A DNA stretch of 64,000 nucleotides. Source: Liquorilactobacillus sucicola DSM 21376 = JCM 15457 (GTDB taxonomy: Bacteria; Bacillota; Bacilli; Lactobacillales; Lactobacillaceae). How positions within the stretch are numbered: the first letter of the stretch is position 1; every line of letters begins with the position of its first letter. The DNA lies in NCBI RefSeq assembly GCF_000612445.1, contig NZ_BALC01000003.1, positions 186,001 to 250,000 of the forward strand, read 5' to 3'. The translations under genes and the position numbers were made by a program. Positions 19,693-29,533 of this stretch are shown here, one piece after another. The notes beneath the pieces were generated by a model, which had not been told where the DNA came from, searched no databases, and saw nothing but the letters and a program-made list of their open reading frames with translations.

Positions 19693-20550
19693 ATGGAAAT
19701 TGATGGGCACACTGAGTTATATGGTTTTATTGCTTATCCTGCTAAGCATAGCCACTCGCCAGCAATGTATAACTGTAGTTTTAGATACTATGATATGAAT
19801 GCGTGTTACCTTGCCTTTGAAGTCGCACCAGATAAATTAAGTGATGCAGTCTTAGGTATTAAGAGTCTAGGCATCAGAGGGATTAACTTATCAATGCCGT
19901 TTAAGAAAGAAATTATTCCATTTCTTGACGGAATCACGCCAGAAGCCCAGCTGGTCAAAGCGGTGAACACGGTAAAAAATGAGAATGGGCGTTTGATTGG
20001 TGAAACGACAGATGGAGCAGGACTTTTTGAAGACTTGCAGGCGCACGGCTGGAATCTGAAAGGGAAAAAAGTAACTATTCTCGGCGCTGGGGGGGCCGGA
20101 CGTTCGATTATTGCAGCGGCATCTAAGTATGGTGTTTCAAAAGTAAATATTTTTAAACGTCCGAATGCCACTTATACCCGTTTGCAGGAATGGGTAGCAG
20201 CAGTGGCAGCAAAATCAAAGACTGAGTTTAATGTCTATCCATATAGTGATAGTAAGAGAATGCGAGCTGTCTTGAAACAAAGTGATATTTTGATTAACGC
20301 AACGAATGTCGGGATGACAGAGCAGAAGTTGCCATTCGAAGAAGATATGTTGGAAAGCCTCTCAGCCAGACAGCTTGTTTACGATATTATCTACCAACCT
20401 GCTGAGACAGTACTTCTAAAAAGGGCAAAGGAGCATGGTTGTCAGGTATGCAATGGTTTTGGAATGCTCTTGTGGCAAGGAGCACTGGCCTTTGAGTTTT
20501 GGACAGGTAAAAAAATGCCGGTTGAAGAAGTAAAAAAAATATTATATTAA
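19693..20550 (+). CDS. aroE: Shikimate dehydrogenase
   Basis: 285 residues. It reduces 3-dehydroshikimate to shikimate with NADPH. The N-terminal substrate motif YGFIAYPAKHSHSPAMYN contains the S-H-S-x-x-x-H-N-like site. SMPFKKEI holds the catalytic Lys, GAGGAGRS near 133 binds the nucleotide, and GFGMLLWQGALAFEFW is the C-terminal signature. ATG 19693 has GGAGGA upstream. It is second in the tkt-aroE-aroF-aroB unit with 20 bases on each side. A quinate/shikimate variant cannot be excluded but the biosynthetic context favours aroE. Confidence 0.93.
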   Translation: MEIDGHTELYGFIAYPAKHSHSPAMYNCSFRYYDMNACYLAFEVAPDKLSDAVLGIKSLGIRGINLSMPFKKEIIPFLDGITPEAQLVKAVNTVKNENGRLIGETTDGAGLFEDLQAHGWNLKGKKVTILGAGGAGRSIIAAASKYGVSKVNIFKRPNATYTRLQEWVAAVAAKSKTEFNVYPYSDSKRMRAVLKQSDILINATNVGMTEQKLPFEEDMLESLSARQLVYDIIYQPAETVLLKRAKEHGCQVCNGFGMLLWQGALAFEFWTGKKMPVEEVKKILY

Positions 20551-20568
20551 CACAAGGAGGAAACAACT

Positions 20569-21561
20569 ATGATTATCGTTTTTAATAAAAACAAAGCAGA
20601 AGAAGGAATTGCAGAATTAAGGAAGAAATTTAACGGGCAAAAACAGATATTTGTTAATAACAATCGTGTCGCTGTTCAAGGAGCAGATGAAAATGAGTTG
20701 CCGACCAATATTTTAGAGACAGTTGAAGAAGTCATTACTAATGTGCCAGCGGCGGTCCAAGGAAGTCGGCTATTTCATCCGCAAGATACAGTTATCCATA
20801 CGCCGCATGCTGTGATTGGCGGGAATGAGTTCGTTATGATGGCCGGCCCTTGCTCAGTTGAGAGTGAAGAACATGTGAAAAAGATGGCTCGGGTCGCTAA
20901 GAAGGGTGGTGCGAAGATCGTTCGCGGTGGTGCGTTCAAGCCTCGAACCTCACCTTATTCTTTCCAAGGTTTAGGTGAAGAAGGACTTAAATACTTGCGC
21001 GAGGCTGCAGACGAGAACGAAATGGATATGATTACCGAAGTTATGGATGATGAGCATGTTGAAATGGTCGCTAAGTACACGGACATTTTTCAGATAGGCG
21101 CGCGCAATATGCAGAATTTTTCACTGCTAAAAACAGTTGGTAAAACGAACATTCCAGTTGCTTTGAAGCGCGGAATGTCTGCGACGATCGATGATTTGCT
21201 GAATGCTGCAGAATACATTGCTTCAGAGGGGAACCGGCAGATTATGCTCTTAGAACGAGGTATAAGAACCTTTGATAACAAGTACACACGCAATACTTTC
21301 GATTTAGGAGCGGTTCCAGTCTTGCAGAAGCTGACACATTACCCTGTTATAGTTGATCCGAGTCATGCGGTTGGAGAATGGGACCTTGTAACACCTATGG
21401 CATTGGCCGGAACAGCTTCAGGAGCGTCCGGGATGATCGTTGAGATCCATGATGAGCCAGACAAGGCGTTATCAGATGGCCCACAAGCATTGAAGCCAAA
21501 AACTTACCTAAAAATGGCTCAAAAGGTCTTTGAAGTTCACCAAGTAATAAACAATAAGTAG
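20569..21561 (+). CDS. aroF: 3-deoxy-7-phosphoheptulonate (DAHP) synthase, type I beta
   Basis: 330 residues. It condenses phosphoenolpyruvate and erythrose 4-phosphate, the first committed step to Phe, Tyr and Trp. The catalytic barrel shows MMAGPCSVES with the metal-binding Cys, GGAFKPRTSPYSFQG, QIGARNMQNF, ALKRGMSAT and VDPSHAVGEWD. About 85 residues at the N-terminus form the ferredoxin-like extension of type I beta enzymes, which in some members binds Tyr or Phe as inhibitor. AAGGAGG precedes ATG 20569. The attenuator upstream would therefore act alongside possible feedback inhibition of this enzyme. Confidence 0.94.
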   Translation: MIIVFNKNKAEEGIAELRKKFNGQKQIFVNNNRVAVQGADENELPTNILETVEEVITNVPAAVQGSRLFHPQDTVIHTPHAVIGGNEFVMMAGPCSVESEEHVKKMARVAKKGGAKIVRGGAFKPRTSPYSFQGLGEEGLKYLREAADENEMDMITEVMDDEHVEMVAKYTDIFQIGARNMQNFSLLKTVGKTNIPVALKRGMSATIDDLLNAAEYIASEGNRQIMLLERGIRTFDNKYTRNTFDLGAVPVLQKLTHYPVIVDPSHAVGEWDLVTPMALAGTASGASGMIVEIHDEPDKALSDGPQALKPKTYLKMAQKVFEVHQVINNK

Positions 21562-21571
21562 GTGAAACAAG

Positions 21572-22663
21572 ATGTCAGAAGAAAAAAATGAAATAACACT
21601 TAAGAATTATCAAGTGAAGATTCAAGATGGTCTGCTGCAGCATTTAGCGGAATTCATTAAGCCACTATGGCAACCAAAGAAGATCGCAGTGATCACAGAT
21701 GATAATGTGGGGCCTCTGTATGTTGACAAGGTTGAAGCACAGCTTATTGAAATGGGACATCGTGTTGTTATATTGACTGTTCCTGCTGGTGAAACCAGCA
21801 AGTCTTGGGAACAGGTGCAAGTATTGATAGATTCACTGGCACAGAATAACTTTGTACGGTCTGATGGTATCGTCGCTTTAGGTGGTGGAGTTGTCGGCGA
21901 TTTAGCAGGATTTGTTGCTTCTATCTATATGCGTGGTATTTCGCTGATTCAAATTCCAACATCGTTGTTGGCGCAGGTTGACAGTTCGGTCGGTGGAAAA
22001 ACTGCGATTGACTTGAATGCTGGTAAAAATATGGTGGGCAGTTTTTACCAGCCAAACTTAGTCTTGATTGATCCCAGTACTATTCAGACACTGCCTAAGC
22101 GAATGTTGGTCGAGGGATACGGTGAAATAGTTAAATGTGCAGCCCTTGTCGGTGGTAGTTTTTGGGAGATCGTGCAGAAAGTGCATCAACCTGCGGATAT
22201 TATTTTGCAAGCTGAGAGTTTAATCCATGCTAGTATTGCATTTAAAGCAAGTGTCGTGATGCGTGATGAAAAGGAAAACGGTTTGCGCAAATTACTGAAT
22301 TTTGGGCATACCTTGGGACATGCACTAGAGCTGATTGAGGATGGACAGCTTATGCATGGTGAAGCTGTTGCAGTTGGCATGGCATATATAACGGCTGCTT
22401 TTGAGAAAAAAGGAATGACTGCAGCCGGAACAACTGCCGAAATAACTGCGCGACTGGCACAAGTGGGGTTACCGCTTGTGGCAAACCAACTTGGATCCGC
22501 CGCTTTTTACCGTGCAATGCTTCATGACAAGAAAATCAAGGGTGACCAGATAATTTTGGTGTATATAAAAAAAATCGGAGAACCAGCTTTTTATCCGCTT
22601 AAAATCACGGAATTAAAAAAATGGTTTGAACCGATTCTCAACTCTCAAATTGAAGACAATTAA
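21572..22663 (+). CDS. aroB: 3-dehydroquinate synthase
   Basis: 363 residues. It cyclises DAHP to 3-dehydroquinate with NAD+ and a divalent metal. Motifs: VALGGGVVGDLAGFVASIYMRG (nucleotide region near 107), QIPTSLLAQVDSSVGGKTAID, GYGEIVKCA, and the metal ligands in NFGHTLGHALE and HGEAVAVGM. It starts 10 bases after the DAHP synthase stop and ends the operon; no further aro genes follow in this window. The convergent GntR gene begins 52 bases later on the other strand. Confidence 0.95.
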   Translation: MSEEKNEITLKNYQVKIQDGLLQHLAEFIKPLWQPKKIAVITDDNVGPLYVDKVEAQLIEMGHRVVILTVPAGETSKSWEQVQVLIDSLAQNNFVRSDGIVALGGGVVGDLAGFVASIYMRGISLIQIPTSLLAQVDSSVGGKTAIDLNAGKNMVGSFYQPNLVLIDPSTIQTLPKRMLVEGYGEIVKCAALVGGSFWEIVQKVHQPADIILQAESLIHASIAFKASVVMRDEKENGLRKLLNFGHTLGHALELIEDGQLMHGEAVAVGMAYITAAFEKKGMTAAGTTAEITARLAQVGLPLVANQLGSAAFYRAMLHDKKIKGDQIILVYIKKIGEPAFYPLKITELKKWFEPILNSQIEDN

Positions 22664-22715
22664 TAATAGTAAGACAACCGAGAAGAACGATGGCAAAAGA
22701 TATAATGTGCCTGTT

Positions 22716-23441
22716 TTAATTAACAGATACGAAAGTGTTAAATTTTAAGTACTTATAATGAAAACGCATATGCGAGAATTCAAAAGGGGTCCCATTATCT
22801 AAAAAAAAGATTCCTTCCATGATACCTGTCGGCTCTTTTTCTGATAATTGCAATAGTTGCTGGTCATGTGGGGTTGAAGGTTCTGCAAAAACTGAAAGAA
22901 ATGATTTTGTAACCGCTTGGTGGTGTTCTTGCTGAACATAGTTAAAGATTGATCCCTGAATAATATCATGAGATAACTCAGGGATGATTTTAATTGGGAT
23001 ATAACCAGTTTCTATCATGAAGGGCTGTTCGTCAAACAGCCGTAAACGGACTATTTTATAGACGAAGTCATCACTTTTTAAAAAAAGATCTCGCTGCAAT
23101 TCGCGTGTCGGCTTGGTCACTTCAAAAGAAAGAACCTTAACCTGCGGTTTTTTGCCATCCATCTTGAAATTATCGGTCACACCCAGATTTGAACCTTCTT
23201 CATAATTGAAGACAGATTCATTTTTCAAGTATAAGGGGTTAATGAAGGTTCCAGCACCGCGTTTTTTAAAAATAATGCCATCACTTGCCATTCGACCCAA
23301 AGCTCTTTTGATAGTACTGCGGCTGACTCCATAAAGCGAACTTAAGGAACGCTCATCAGGCAGTTTCAGTTCAGGATAAGTTCCTGCAAAAATCTTTTGT
23401 TTAAGATCAGTAATGATTTGTTTGTAGACCAACTCAGCCAT
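22716..23441 (-). CDS. GntR family regulator with UTRA domain
   Basis: 241 residues. The N-terminal winged helix shows KQIITDLKQKIFAGTYPE and RSLSSLYGVSRSTIKRALGR, typical of the GntR HutC subfamily. The remainder is a UTRA ligand-binding domain ending HMRFHYKYLKFNTF. Such proteins sense small molecules, often sugar phosphates, and usually control a neighbouring gene. Its neighbours are aroB (convergent) and galE (divergent, 300 bases away), so galE or a distant cassette is the likely target. No operator could be assigned. Confidence 0.82.
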   Translation of the reverse strand: MAELVYKQIITDLKQKIFAGTYPELKLPDERSLSSLYGVSRSTIKRALGRMASDGIIFKKRGAGTFINPLYLKNESVFNYEEGSNLGVTDNFKMDGKKPQVKVLSFEVTKPTRELQRDLFLKSDDFVYKIVRLRLFDEQPFMIETGYIPIKIIPELSHDIIQGSIFNYVQQEHHQAVTKSFLSVFAEPSTPHDQQLLQLSEKEPTGIMEGIFFLDNGTPFEFSHMRFHYKYLKFNTFVSVN

Positions 23442-23737
23442 ATTTTTTCCCCTTATATCGATTTCTAATCTCTAGTTAACCACAAGAAACTACAAACGAC
23501 AAGTACTGCTCCCTGAAGTACCGACCGCATATTAATTGTAAATTTTTATTTAATCTAACAAAAAGCTGTCGATAACTGGTAGAATATTAGCGGATAGATT
23601 TGTAATCAAAAAATGAATGGAAACTGATTGCGAATGTGTCCGTAAAAAAATTGCTTCTTATTAAACAAAAGCAAACGTACGTAGCAGCTTTAACGGATTG
23701 CGAAACCGATGCGTACGCTCCAAGGAGGAAATGCCTA

Positions 23738-24733
23738 ATGGCAGTTTTAGTTTTAGGGGGAGCTGGGTATATCGGCTCCCATACAGTTGATCGTTTGGTT
23801 GAAAAGGGTGATGAGGTTGTTGTCGTTGATAGCCTGGTTACGGGACATCGAGCAGCTGTTAATGATAATGCAAAATTCTATCAAGGCGATATTGCTGACA
23901 AAACTTTTATGAGAAAAGTCTTTGCGGAAAATCCAGCAATTGATGCAGTTATTCATTTTGCAGCCTTTTCACTTGTCGCAGAGTCAATGAAAAAACCGCT
24001 GAAATATTTTGACAATAATACAGCTGGAATGATCAGTTTGTTAGAGGTTATGAATGAAGTCGGGGTCAAACGAATCGTCTTTTCTTCAACGGCTGCAACT
24101 TACGGTATTCCTGAGACAATGCCTATTAAAGAAACTGATCCGCAGAAACCAATTAATCCTTATGGTGAAAGCAAGTTGGCAATGGAGAAAATCATGCACT
24201 GGACTGACTTAGCTAACGGAATCAAATTCGTTGCACTGCGTTACTTTAATGTTGCAGGTGCAAAACCTGATGGCAGTATTGGAGAAGACCATAACCCTGA
24301 GACACATTTGCTGCCGATAGTGCTACAGGTTGCCGCGGGAACCCGCGAAAAGCTACAGATCTTTGGTGATGATTACAATACACCTGATGGCACGAACGTG
24401 CGGGATTATGTTCACCCATTTGACCTAGCAGATGCACATATTTTAGCTGTAAACTATTTGCGTGATGGTAACGAAAGCAATGCTTTTAACTTAGGATCTT
24501 CAACGGGATTCTCGAATATGGAAATCTTAAAAGCAGCACGTGAAGTCACAGGGAAGCCGATTCCAGCAGTTACGGCACCAAGAAGAGGCGGAGACCCTGA
24601 CACCTTGATTGCTGCTTCGGATAAGGCACGCAAAGTTTTGGGCTGGAAGCCGGAGTTTGATGACATTCATAAAATCATTGAAACAGCTTGGAAATGGCAT
24701 CAGACGCATCCCAACGGTTACGCAGATCGCTAA
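23738..24733 (+). CDS. galE: UDP-glucose 4-epimerase
   Basis: 331 residues when started at ATG 23738, which has AAGGAGG about 10 bases upstream; the frame stays open further upstream without a site. It interconverts UDP-glucose and UDP-galactose. Motifs: [14 protein letters not shown] (NAD-binding), FSSTAATYG, the catalytic [13 protein letters not shown] and [10 protein letters not shown]. It stands alone here, without galK/galT, suggesting a role in polysaccharide precursor supply or Leloir metabolism encoded elsewhere. Confidence 0.94.
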   Translation: MAVLVLGGAGYIGSHTVDRLVEKGDEVVVVDSLVTGHRAAVNDNAKFYQGDIADKTFMRKVFAENPAIDAVIHFAAFSLVAESMKKPLKYFDNNTAGMISLLEVMNEVGVKRIVFSSTAATYGIPETMPIKETDPQKPINPYGESKLAMEKIMHWTDLANGIKFVALRYFNVAGAKPDGSIGEDHNPETHLLPIVLQVAAGTREKLQIFGDDYNTPDGTNVRDYVHPFDLADAHILAVNYLRDGNESNAFNLGSSTGFSNMEILKAAREVTGKPIPAVTAPRRGGDPDTLIAASDKARKVLGWKPEFDDIHKIIETAWKWHQTHPNGYADR

Positions 24734-24809
24734 GACTACTGAAAAAATTTTAGTTAGTTATTTTCAATTTTAAATGAATAAAAAGTTGTTACTAAAACAT
24801 TGAAGATGG

Positions 24810-24950
24810 GAGTGTGACATAAGTCAATAAATTTGAGCACTAGCTTTAGATAGTGAAATAGCTGATTTTTTGCTATGAGTAATTCTAAGTTAGCCAGATA
24901 ATTTTGACTTATGGAACATTAGATCAAAGTTAAACTTTTGCCCCAGACTC
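24810..24950 (+). repeat. Dispersed intergenic repeat, family A
   Basis: GAGTGTGACATAAGTCAATA, TTTGAGCACTAGC, GCTATGAGTAATTCTAAGTT and ATAATTTTGACTTATGGAAC match the copies at 7.8 and 59.2 kb. The 3' hairpin is changed here. The rest of the 24734-25342 gap shows no gene; a 23-codon frame at 25166 is too weak to call. Confidence 0.6.
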
Positions 24951-25342
24951 GTCTTCAGTGTTTTTTTGCGCTCTCATATTAACAAATTTAAATAATGCTG
25001 CTAAATTTTAAAAAATATATTCTTAAGTTTATAATTAGTATGTTCTTCTGAAATCCATCAAATAAAGGTTATAGTGTGGAATTAATATTAGTTATTGCGA
25101 ATTATACCATTTTAAAAAACGAATATTTAAGTTGAAAAAATTTGAAAAAAGGACTAGAATTCGAGGTGAAAAAGAAAACGATTCCACTAATGCCCTATAC
25201 ATACTTGTCTACTGGGCTTGTAAAATCGAAATTGTGAAAATGCTTCGTTGAGTTTAAATGATCGGACTGATGAAGTACCACGGCAGGCAAATTATATAGC
25301 CAACTTTAGTGCATCGCTGCAACTAAGGGAGGATGGTTATTT

Positions 25343-26413
25343 ATGAAGGCTGCAAGAATTTATGGTAAGAAGGATGTTCGGGTTGAAAATATTCCGATAG
25401 CTGATCCTAAAGATAATCAAGTTCAGATCAAAGTCAAGTACTGTGGTATCTGCGGCAGTGACTTGCATGCGTATTTAGAAGCATGGGGATTGCCGACTGA
25501 ACCCCATCCACTTACTGAGAGGACACTACCAATAACTTTGGGACATGAGTTTTCAGGAGAAGTTGTCAAAGTTGGCGCCGCAGTGACCACCTTGAAAGAA
25601 GGGGACGCTGTTGCAGTTGAACCTTTGATCACATGTGGCAAGTGTGATAATTGCCGCAGAGGTGATTACAATTTTTGTAATCGGGTTTTTGCACCGGATG
25701 GAGCAGGCAACTTTCTTGGCTTTTCTGATGATGGTGGTTTTGCGCAGTATGCTAATGTTAAAGAGATTTTCGCGCACAAAATGCCAACTGGGATGAGCTA
25801 TGAGTTAGGAGCCTTAGCGGAACCGACAGCTGTCGTTTTTGAAGCTATTAAACGAAGCGGTTTGCGCGAAGGACAGAATGTGGCTGTTCTGGGCGCTGGA
25901 CCAATCGGCTTGCTGACGGCATTACTGGCCAAAATAGCGGGTGCCGATAATGTTTATATTATTGATGTTTCCACGTCGCGTTTGAGCAAGGCACGGGAAT
26001 TGGGAATCAAGAAGACATTGAATCCATTGAAAGTAGATGTGGTAGAAGAGGTTAGAAAAGATTGTCCGAATGGTGTGGATGTTACTTTTGAAGCTGCAGG
26101 GGTTCAAGCAACATTTGATTCTGGGTTGAAACTGACTAGAAGAAATGGAACTTTTCAAATTGTTGCACTTTTTGGTCGGCCGGTGACGATTGACTTGACC
26201 AATGATTTAATAATGAATGGGATCAGGATCGTGACGACACTGGCTTACAATAATTCTTTTTCAGCTGTTCTAGGGATGTTGAAGAATCATCAAGAATTGT
26301 TTGAGAAGATTATCACGAAAAAGATTGGTTTGAGCAATGTTGTTCAAGAAGGAATTAAGACATTAGCTGTTGACAAAGAACAGGTAAAAATCTTGGTTTC
26401 ACCTGAAGAATAA
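25343..26413 (+). CDS. Zinc-dependent medium-chain alcohol dehydrogenase, butanediol dehydrogenase-like
   Basis: 356 residues. Zinc ligands appear in KYCGICGSDLHAY (catalytic Cys) and GHEFSGEV (His), and the structural zinc site in CGKCDNCRRGDYNFC. The nucleotide-binding loop is AVLGAGPIGLLTALLAK near residue 173. The set matches the family of (R,R)-butanediol/sorbitol dehydrogenases. In lactic acid bacteria such enzymes reduce acetoin to 2,3-butanediol, regenerating NAD+. GGGAGGATGG precedes ATG 25343. It is a single gene with no operon partner, so the substrate stays open. Confidence 0.83.
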   Translation: MKAARIYGKKDVRVENIPIADPKDNQVQIKVKYCGICGSDLHAYLEAWGLPTEPHPLTERTLPITLGHEFSGEVVKVGAAVTTLKEGDAVAVEPLITCGKCDNCRRGDYNFCNRVFAPDGAGNFLGFSDDGGFAQYANVKEIFAHKMPTGMSYELGALAEPTAVVFEAIKRSGLREGQNVAVLGAGPIGLLTALLAKIAGADNVYIIDVSTSRLSKARELGIKKTLNPLKVDVVEEVRKDCPNGVDVTFEAAGVQATFDSGLKLTRRNGTFQIVALFGRPVTIDLTNDLIMNGIRIVTTLAYNNSFSAVLGMLKNHQELFEKIITKKIGLSNVVQEGIKTLAVDKEQVKILVSPEE

Positions 26414-26588
26414 GAATGCATTAAAAAATAGTATTCTAGATAAAGGGTTCATGGATAATGGCTGAATGGCCGCTGTCTGTGCCCTTTTTTGGTGTTGAGT
26501 ACTCCGAACATCTTAAACGTGGATTATTTATATCTATGAGTCTATAATAGCAAGTGAAAGCGATAACAAGTGGGAGGGGCGGAATAGT

Positions 26589-28282
26589 ATGATGAAAAAT
26601 AAAGCAATTATGGTTGGAGCAGGTTTAGCAAACATGGCAGCTGCAGTTTATTTGATACAAGAAGGACATTGGAAGGGCTCACAGATTACTTTTTATTCTT
26701 TGGACGATCATGGTTCGAATGATGGTGCTGAGACAGCAAATGTAACCGATGAATACTGGAATAAGAATCATCCTTGGAAAATCGCCAAGGGTATGTCGCA
26801 CGCGGCGGCCGGATGCTTAACTACCGCACATATGTTGATTTAATGGACCTGCTAAGCAGAATTCCATCGGCAACAGAACCAGGGATGACGGCAGCTGAAG
26901 ATACGCGTGACTTTGACGCACATCATCGAACTTTTGATAAGGCACGTTTACTTGAGGGAAACAAAGGAATTCGTGATGCAGGCAAACTGGGTCTGGATAC
27001 AAAGGATAGATACTTATTGACTAAACTAATCACGATGCCTGATTCCCAAGAAGAGAAACTCGACAATGTTTCTATTGCTGATTATTTTAAGAATGATCCC
27101 CATTTATTTAAGACTAATTTCTGGTTCATGTGGGAAACAACTTTTGCATTTAGAACACAGAGCTCGGCACAAGAACTGCGGCGCTATATGCATCAAATGA
27201 TTTACGAATTCACTCAAATCGAACATTTAGTGGGTGTTAACCGGACAAGATACAATCAATATGAAAGCATAATGCTGCCGTTGATAAATTATTTGAAAGA
27301 ACAGGAATGCAAGATTATTTTAAATCGTCGTGTTATAGATTGGAAATTTAAGAATACAGCCATGCAAGATGAAATAACTGTGACAGGAATAACAATTGAG
27401 AATACTGTGACAGGGGAAAAAGAGGATATTGCAGTCGATGAGCAGACAGCCGTTATCTTTACTAATGGTTCTATTACGGATTCTGCGACTTTGGGTGATT
27501 ATACAACACCAGCTGTTGAAAATAACGATTATGGGGCAGCGGCGAGTCTCTGGAAAAAAGCAACAGAACATTTCTATAATTTGGGCAATCCAGATAAATT
27601 CTTTGCTGACCGCAATGCGAGCGAATGGGTCAGTTTTACATTAACGACCAAAAATCATTTACTGCTGAATGAAATAACGCGCATTACGACACAATTGCCG
27701 GGAAATGCTCTGAATTCGTTTATCTCAACGACTCCGATTACACCATTGGGACATAAAGATGTTAATATGTCGATCGTGGTTCATCATCAACCGCATTTTA
27801 CAACACAGAAGCCGAACGAAACCGTTATTTGGGGATACTTTCTGTATCCGCGGCGTAATGGAGAATTTGTTGATAAACAGTATATTAAGATGAATGGTAA
27901 AGAAATGGTTTTAGAGTTACTGGGACAGTTAGCAAAAGTTGACCCAGGACCGCGCAGTATTATGGCTAAGGAGAAAGAAATTCTAGAAAGTGTTATTAAT
28001 TGTATTCCTGTCTATATGCCATACGCTTCGGCTTTATTCAACAACCGGGCCAAGGTTGATCGCCCAAAGGTTATTCCAGATCATTCGACAAATCTGGCAT
28101 TTACCGGCGAATTTGTTGAACAGCCGTATCAAATGATCTTTACCGAGCAGAGTGCTGTGCGTTCAGGTGAGATTGCTGCTTTTCATTTTGCAGGTGTTTC
28201 AATGGATAAGCTGGTAAAAACGCCGCGTTATGATAAAGATCCATTGACACTAGCTAAAGCAGCAAAGAAGATGTTTTCTTAA
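26589..28282 (+). pseudogene. ohyA: Oleate hydratase (FAD-dependent, FA-HY1-like), single-base frameshift
   Basis: Adds water to the cis-9 or cis-12 double bond of free unsaturated fatty acids, a detoxification step. The N-terminus AIMVGAGLANMAAAVYLIQEG is the FAD-binding fold of the shorter FA-HY1-type MCRA family. The rest (GYVARGGRMLNYRTYVDLMD, MHQMIYEFTQIEHLVGVNRT, FTNGSITDSA, FTGEFVEQPYQMIFTEQS) is highly conserved. The frame breaks near 26774 between YWNKNHP and MENRQGYVARGG; adding one base (CCTATGG for CCTTGG) restores about 564 residues. As written the FAD-binding N-terminus is detached. GGAGGGG precedes ATG 26589. Confidence 0.9.
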
Positions 28283-28376
28283 AAAGTTTGTTTTTTGAAA
28301 GATGATTCTGTCCTGACTATGAAAAAAGGCGGGATATATTAAAAGGACTTTTAGCACAAATAAACATAATAAGATT

Positions 28377-28414
28377 AGCTCTGTAAAGCAAGATCGGTTT
28401 TGCAGAGCTTTTTT
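28377..28414 (+). terminator. Terminator after the oleate hydratase gene
   Basis: AGCTCTG and CAGAGCT pair around a loop that contains a further short AAGCAAGATCGGTTTT element, and six T follow. Confidence 0.65.
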
Positions 28415-28430
28415 GAATTGTAATGGAATA

Positions 28431-28503
28431 TGTGGAGCTAAAGAACGTGCATGCTCTCTTGAACTTTGAGTCTGTGTTTAGAAGATTAGAATAGTTCTAC
28501 CAA
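28431..28503 (-). repeat. Dispersed intergenic repeat, family B, inverted copy
   Basis: ATGTGGAGCTAAAGAACGTG followed by CATGCTCTCTTGAACTTT is the reverse complement, with a few changes, of 7717-7750. The 28504-28800 stretch that follows holds no gene I can support. Confidence 0.45.
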
Positions 28504-28806
28504 ATAACTTAGGTGATGTTTGTTTGGAAAAACATGACATTATTGGAATTGATGTCGCAATGAGAGAAAGTAATTGTGCCACCTAGCAGCAAAATGATTT
28601 GATTCTAGCAGCCTCACGGTGGCATTTTTAATCTGCGGAAAACACTGTTTTATTTACACCGTTTTAGCTGTGAGGACGGTGCTGAAGAAGCTCAAGTTCC
28701 CAATCTGAAGCCAGGACTTGGAGACACGGTTTTTGTAGCTTCAAGTCTTGCCCACTAGGCGTCAGTTTTTCCAGAGCCAAAGGTAAGGTTGATCCTGACT
28801 GAACGT

Positions 28807-28875
28807 AGGAACGCGTTTACACGGAATAAAAGAGGAACTGTGCCAAAAGTTAACTTTTGGCACAGCCCCTCTTTT
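28807..28875 (+). repeat. 3' part of repeat family A with terminator hairpin
   Basis: ACGCGTTTACACGGAATAAA is followed by a near-perfect hairpin of TGTGCCAAAAGTT and AACTTTTGGCACA (28838-28865). This is the same end as at 7.9 and 59.28 kb. Confidence 0.6.
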
Positions 28876-28963
28876 AAATTGAATTATGCAAATTAATACT
28901 CAATGTTAACAATTATTGGTCCATCGCTTTCTTTGAACTTAGCTTACAATTAACTTAACAGTG

Positions 28964-29272
28964 TTAAGCACTGACCTTTTTGAGCAAATGAACGGCATCT
29001 TTGGAAGAGAGTGGTAAAAAGTCAGAACCGATGACACTTTTATCAAGGGTTAATTCGTAATCGCTGTCCAATTTTTCAACTAGGGGACGCAGATAGTTCA
29101 GCTGTTCGGATTCAAAACGGCTAAAGGAAAAATTACGATTGTCCTTCATTGCGTTTTCAAGTTCTTTTGAAAAAATAACATTCAAAAAATGAGCATTTTC
29201 TTCGTTAGACAAACGCCATTCTGTATTTTTTTCCACACGGGCTTCGGTTCTTTCGATTTTTGTGTTGACCAT
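28964..29272 (-). CDS. Conserved-looking hypothetical protein (102 aa)
   Basis: I do not recognise the family. The product is charged, rich in Glu and Lys, without membrane segments or signal peptide, and looks mostly helical. A good site (AGGAGG in AAGGAGGAATTTTTA) precedes the ATG at 29272, so translation is plausible. It diverges from fbp with 261 bases between, and follows a family A repeat terminator. No role can be assigned. Confidence 0.6.
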   Translation of the reverse strand: MVNTKIERTEARVEKNTEWRLSNEENAHFLNVIFSKELENAMKDNRNFSFSRFESEQLNYLRPLVEKLDSDYELTLDKSVIGSDFLPLSSKDAVHLLKKVSA

Positions 29273-29533
29273 TAAAAATTCCTCCTTATGAATCCCCTTA
29301 CATTAGATGGGTTCACTTTATCATTAAAAGCACTTTTTTGCAACTTAATTGCTGTGCCTTTGGAAATTGGTATTGTTAATTGTTTGTACGCTTATTTAAG
29401 CCTTGGTAAGGCTTTGTAGAAGACCGAGATAATATTGGTATTTACCCTAATATGGTGTATATTATTGGGTATACTAATTGTATGTTATCGGTAACAATGA
29501 TATGCGAAAATCAAAGCTGAGGAGAATTCAAAA

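Noticed and set aside
25166-25237. A 23-codon frame before the alcohol dehydrogenase
   Set aside because: Composition shows no special residues, the ribosome site is too far away, and no terminator or switch follows.
28504-28800. Possible decayed gene between the oleate hydratase and the hypothetical protein
   Set aside because: No frame gave a recognisable protein on either strand; only parts of repeats were identifiable.
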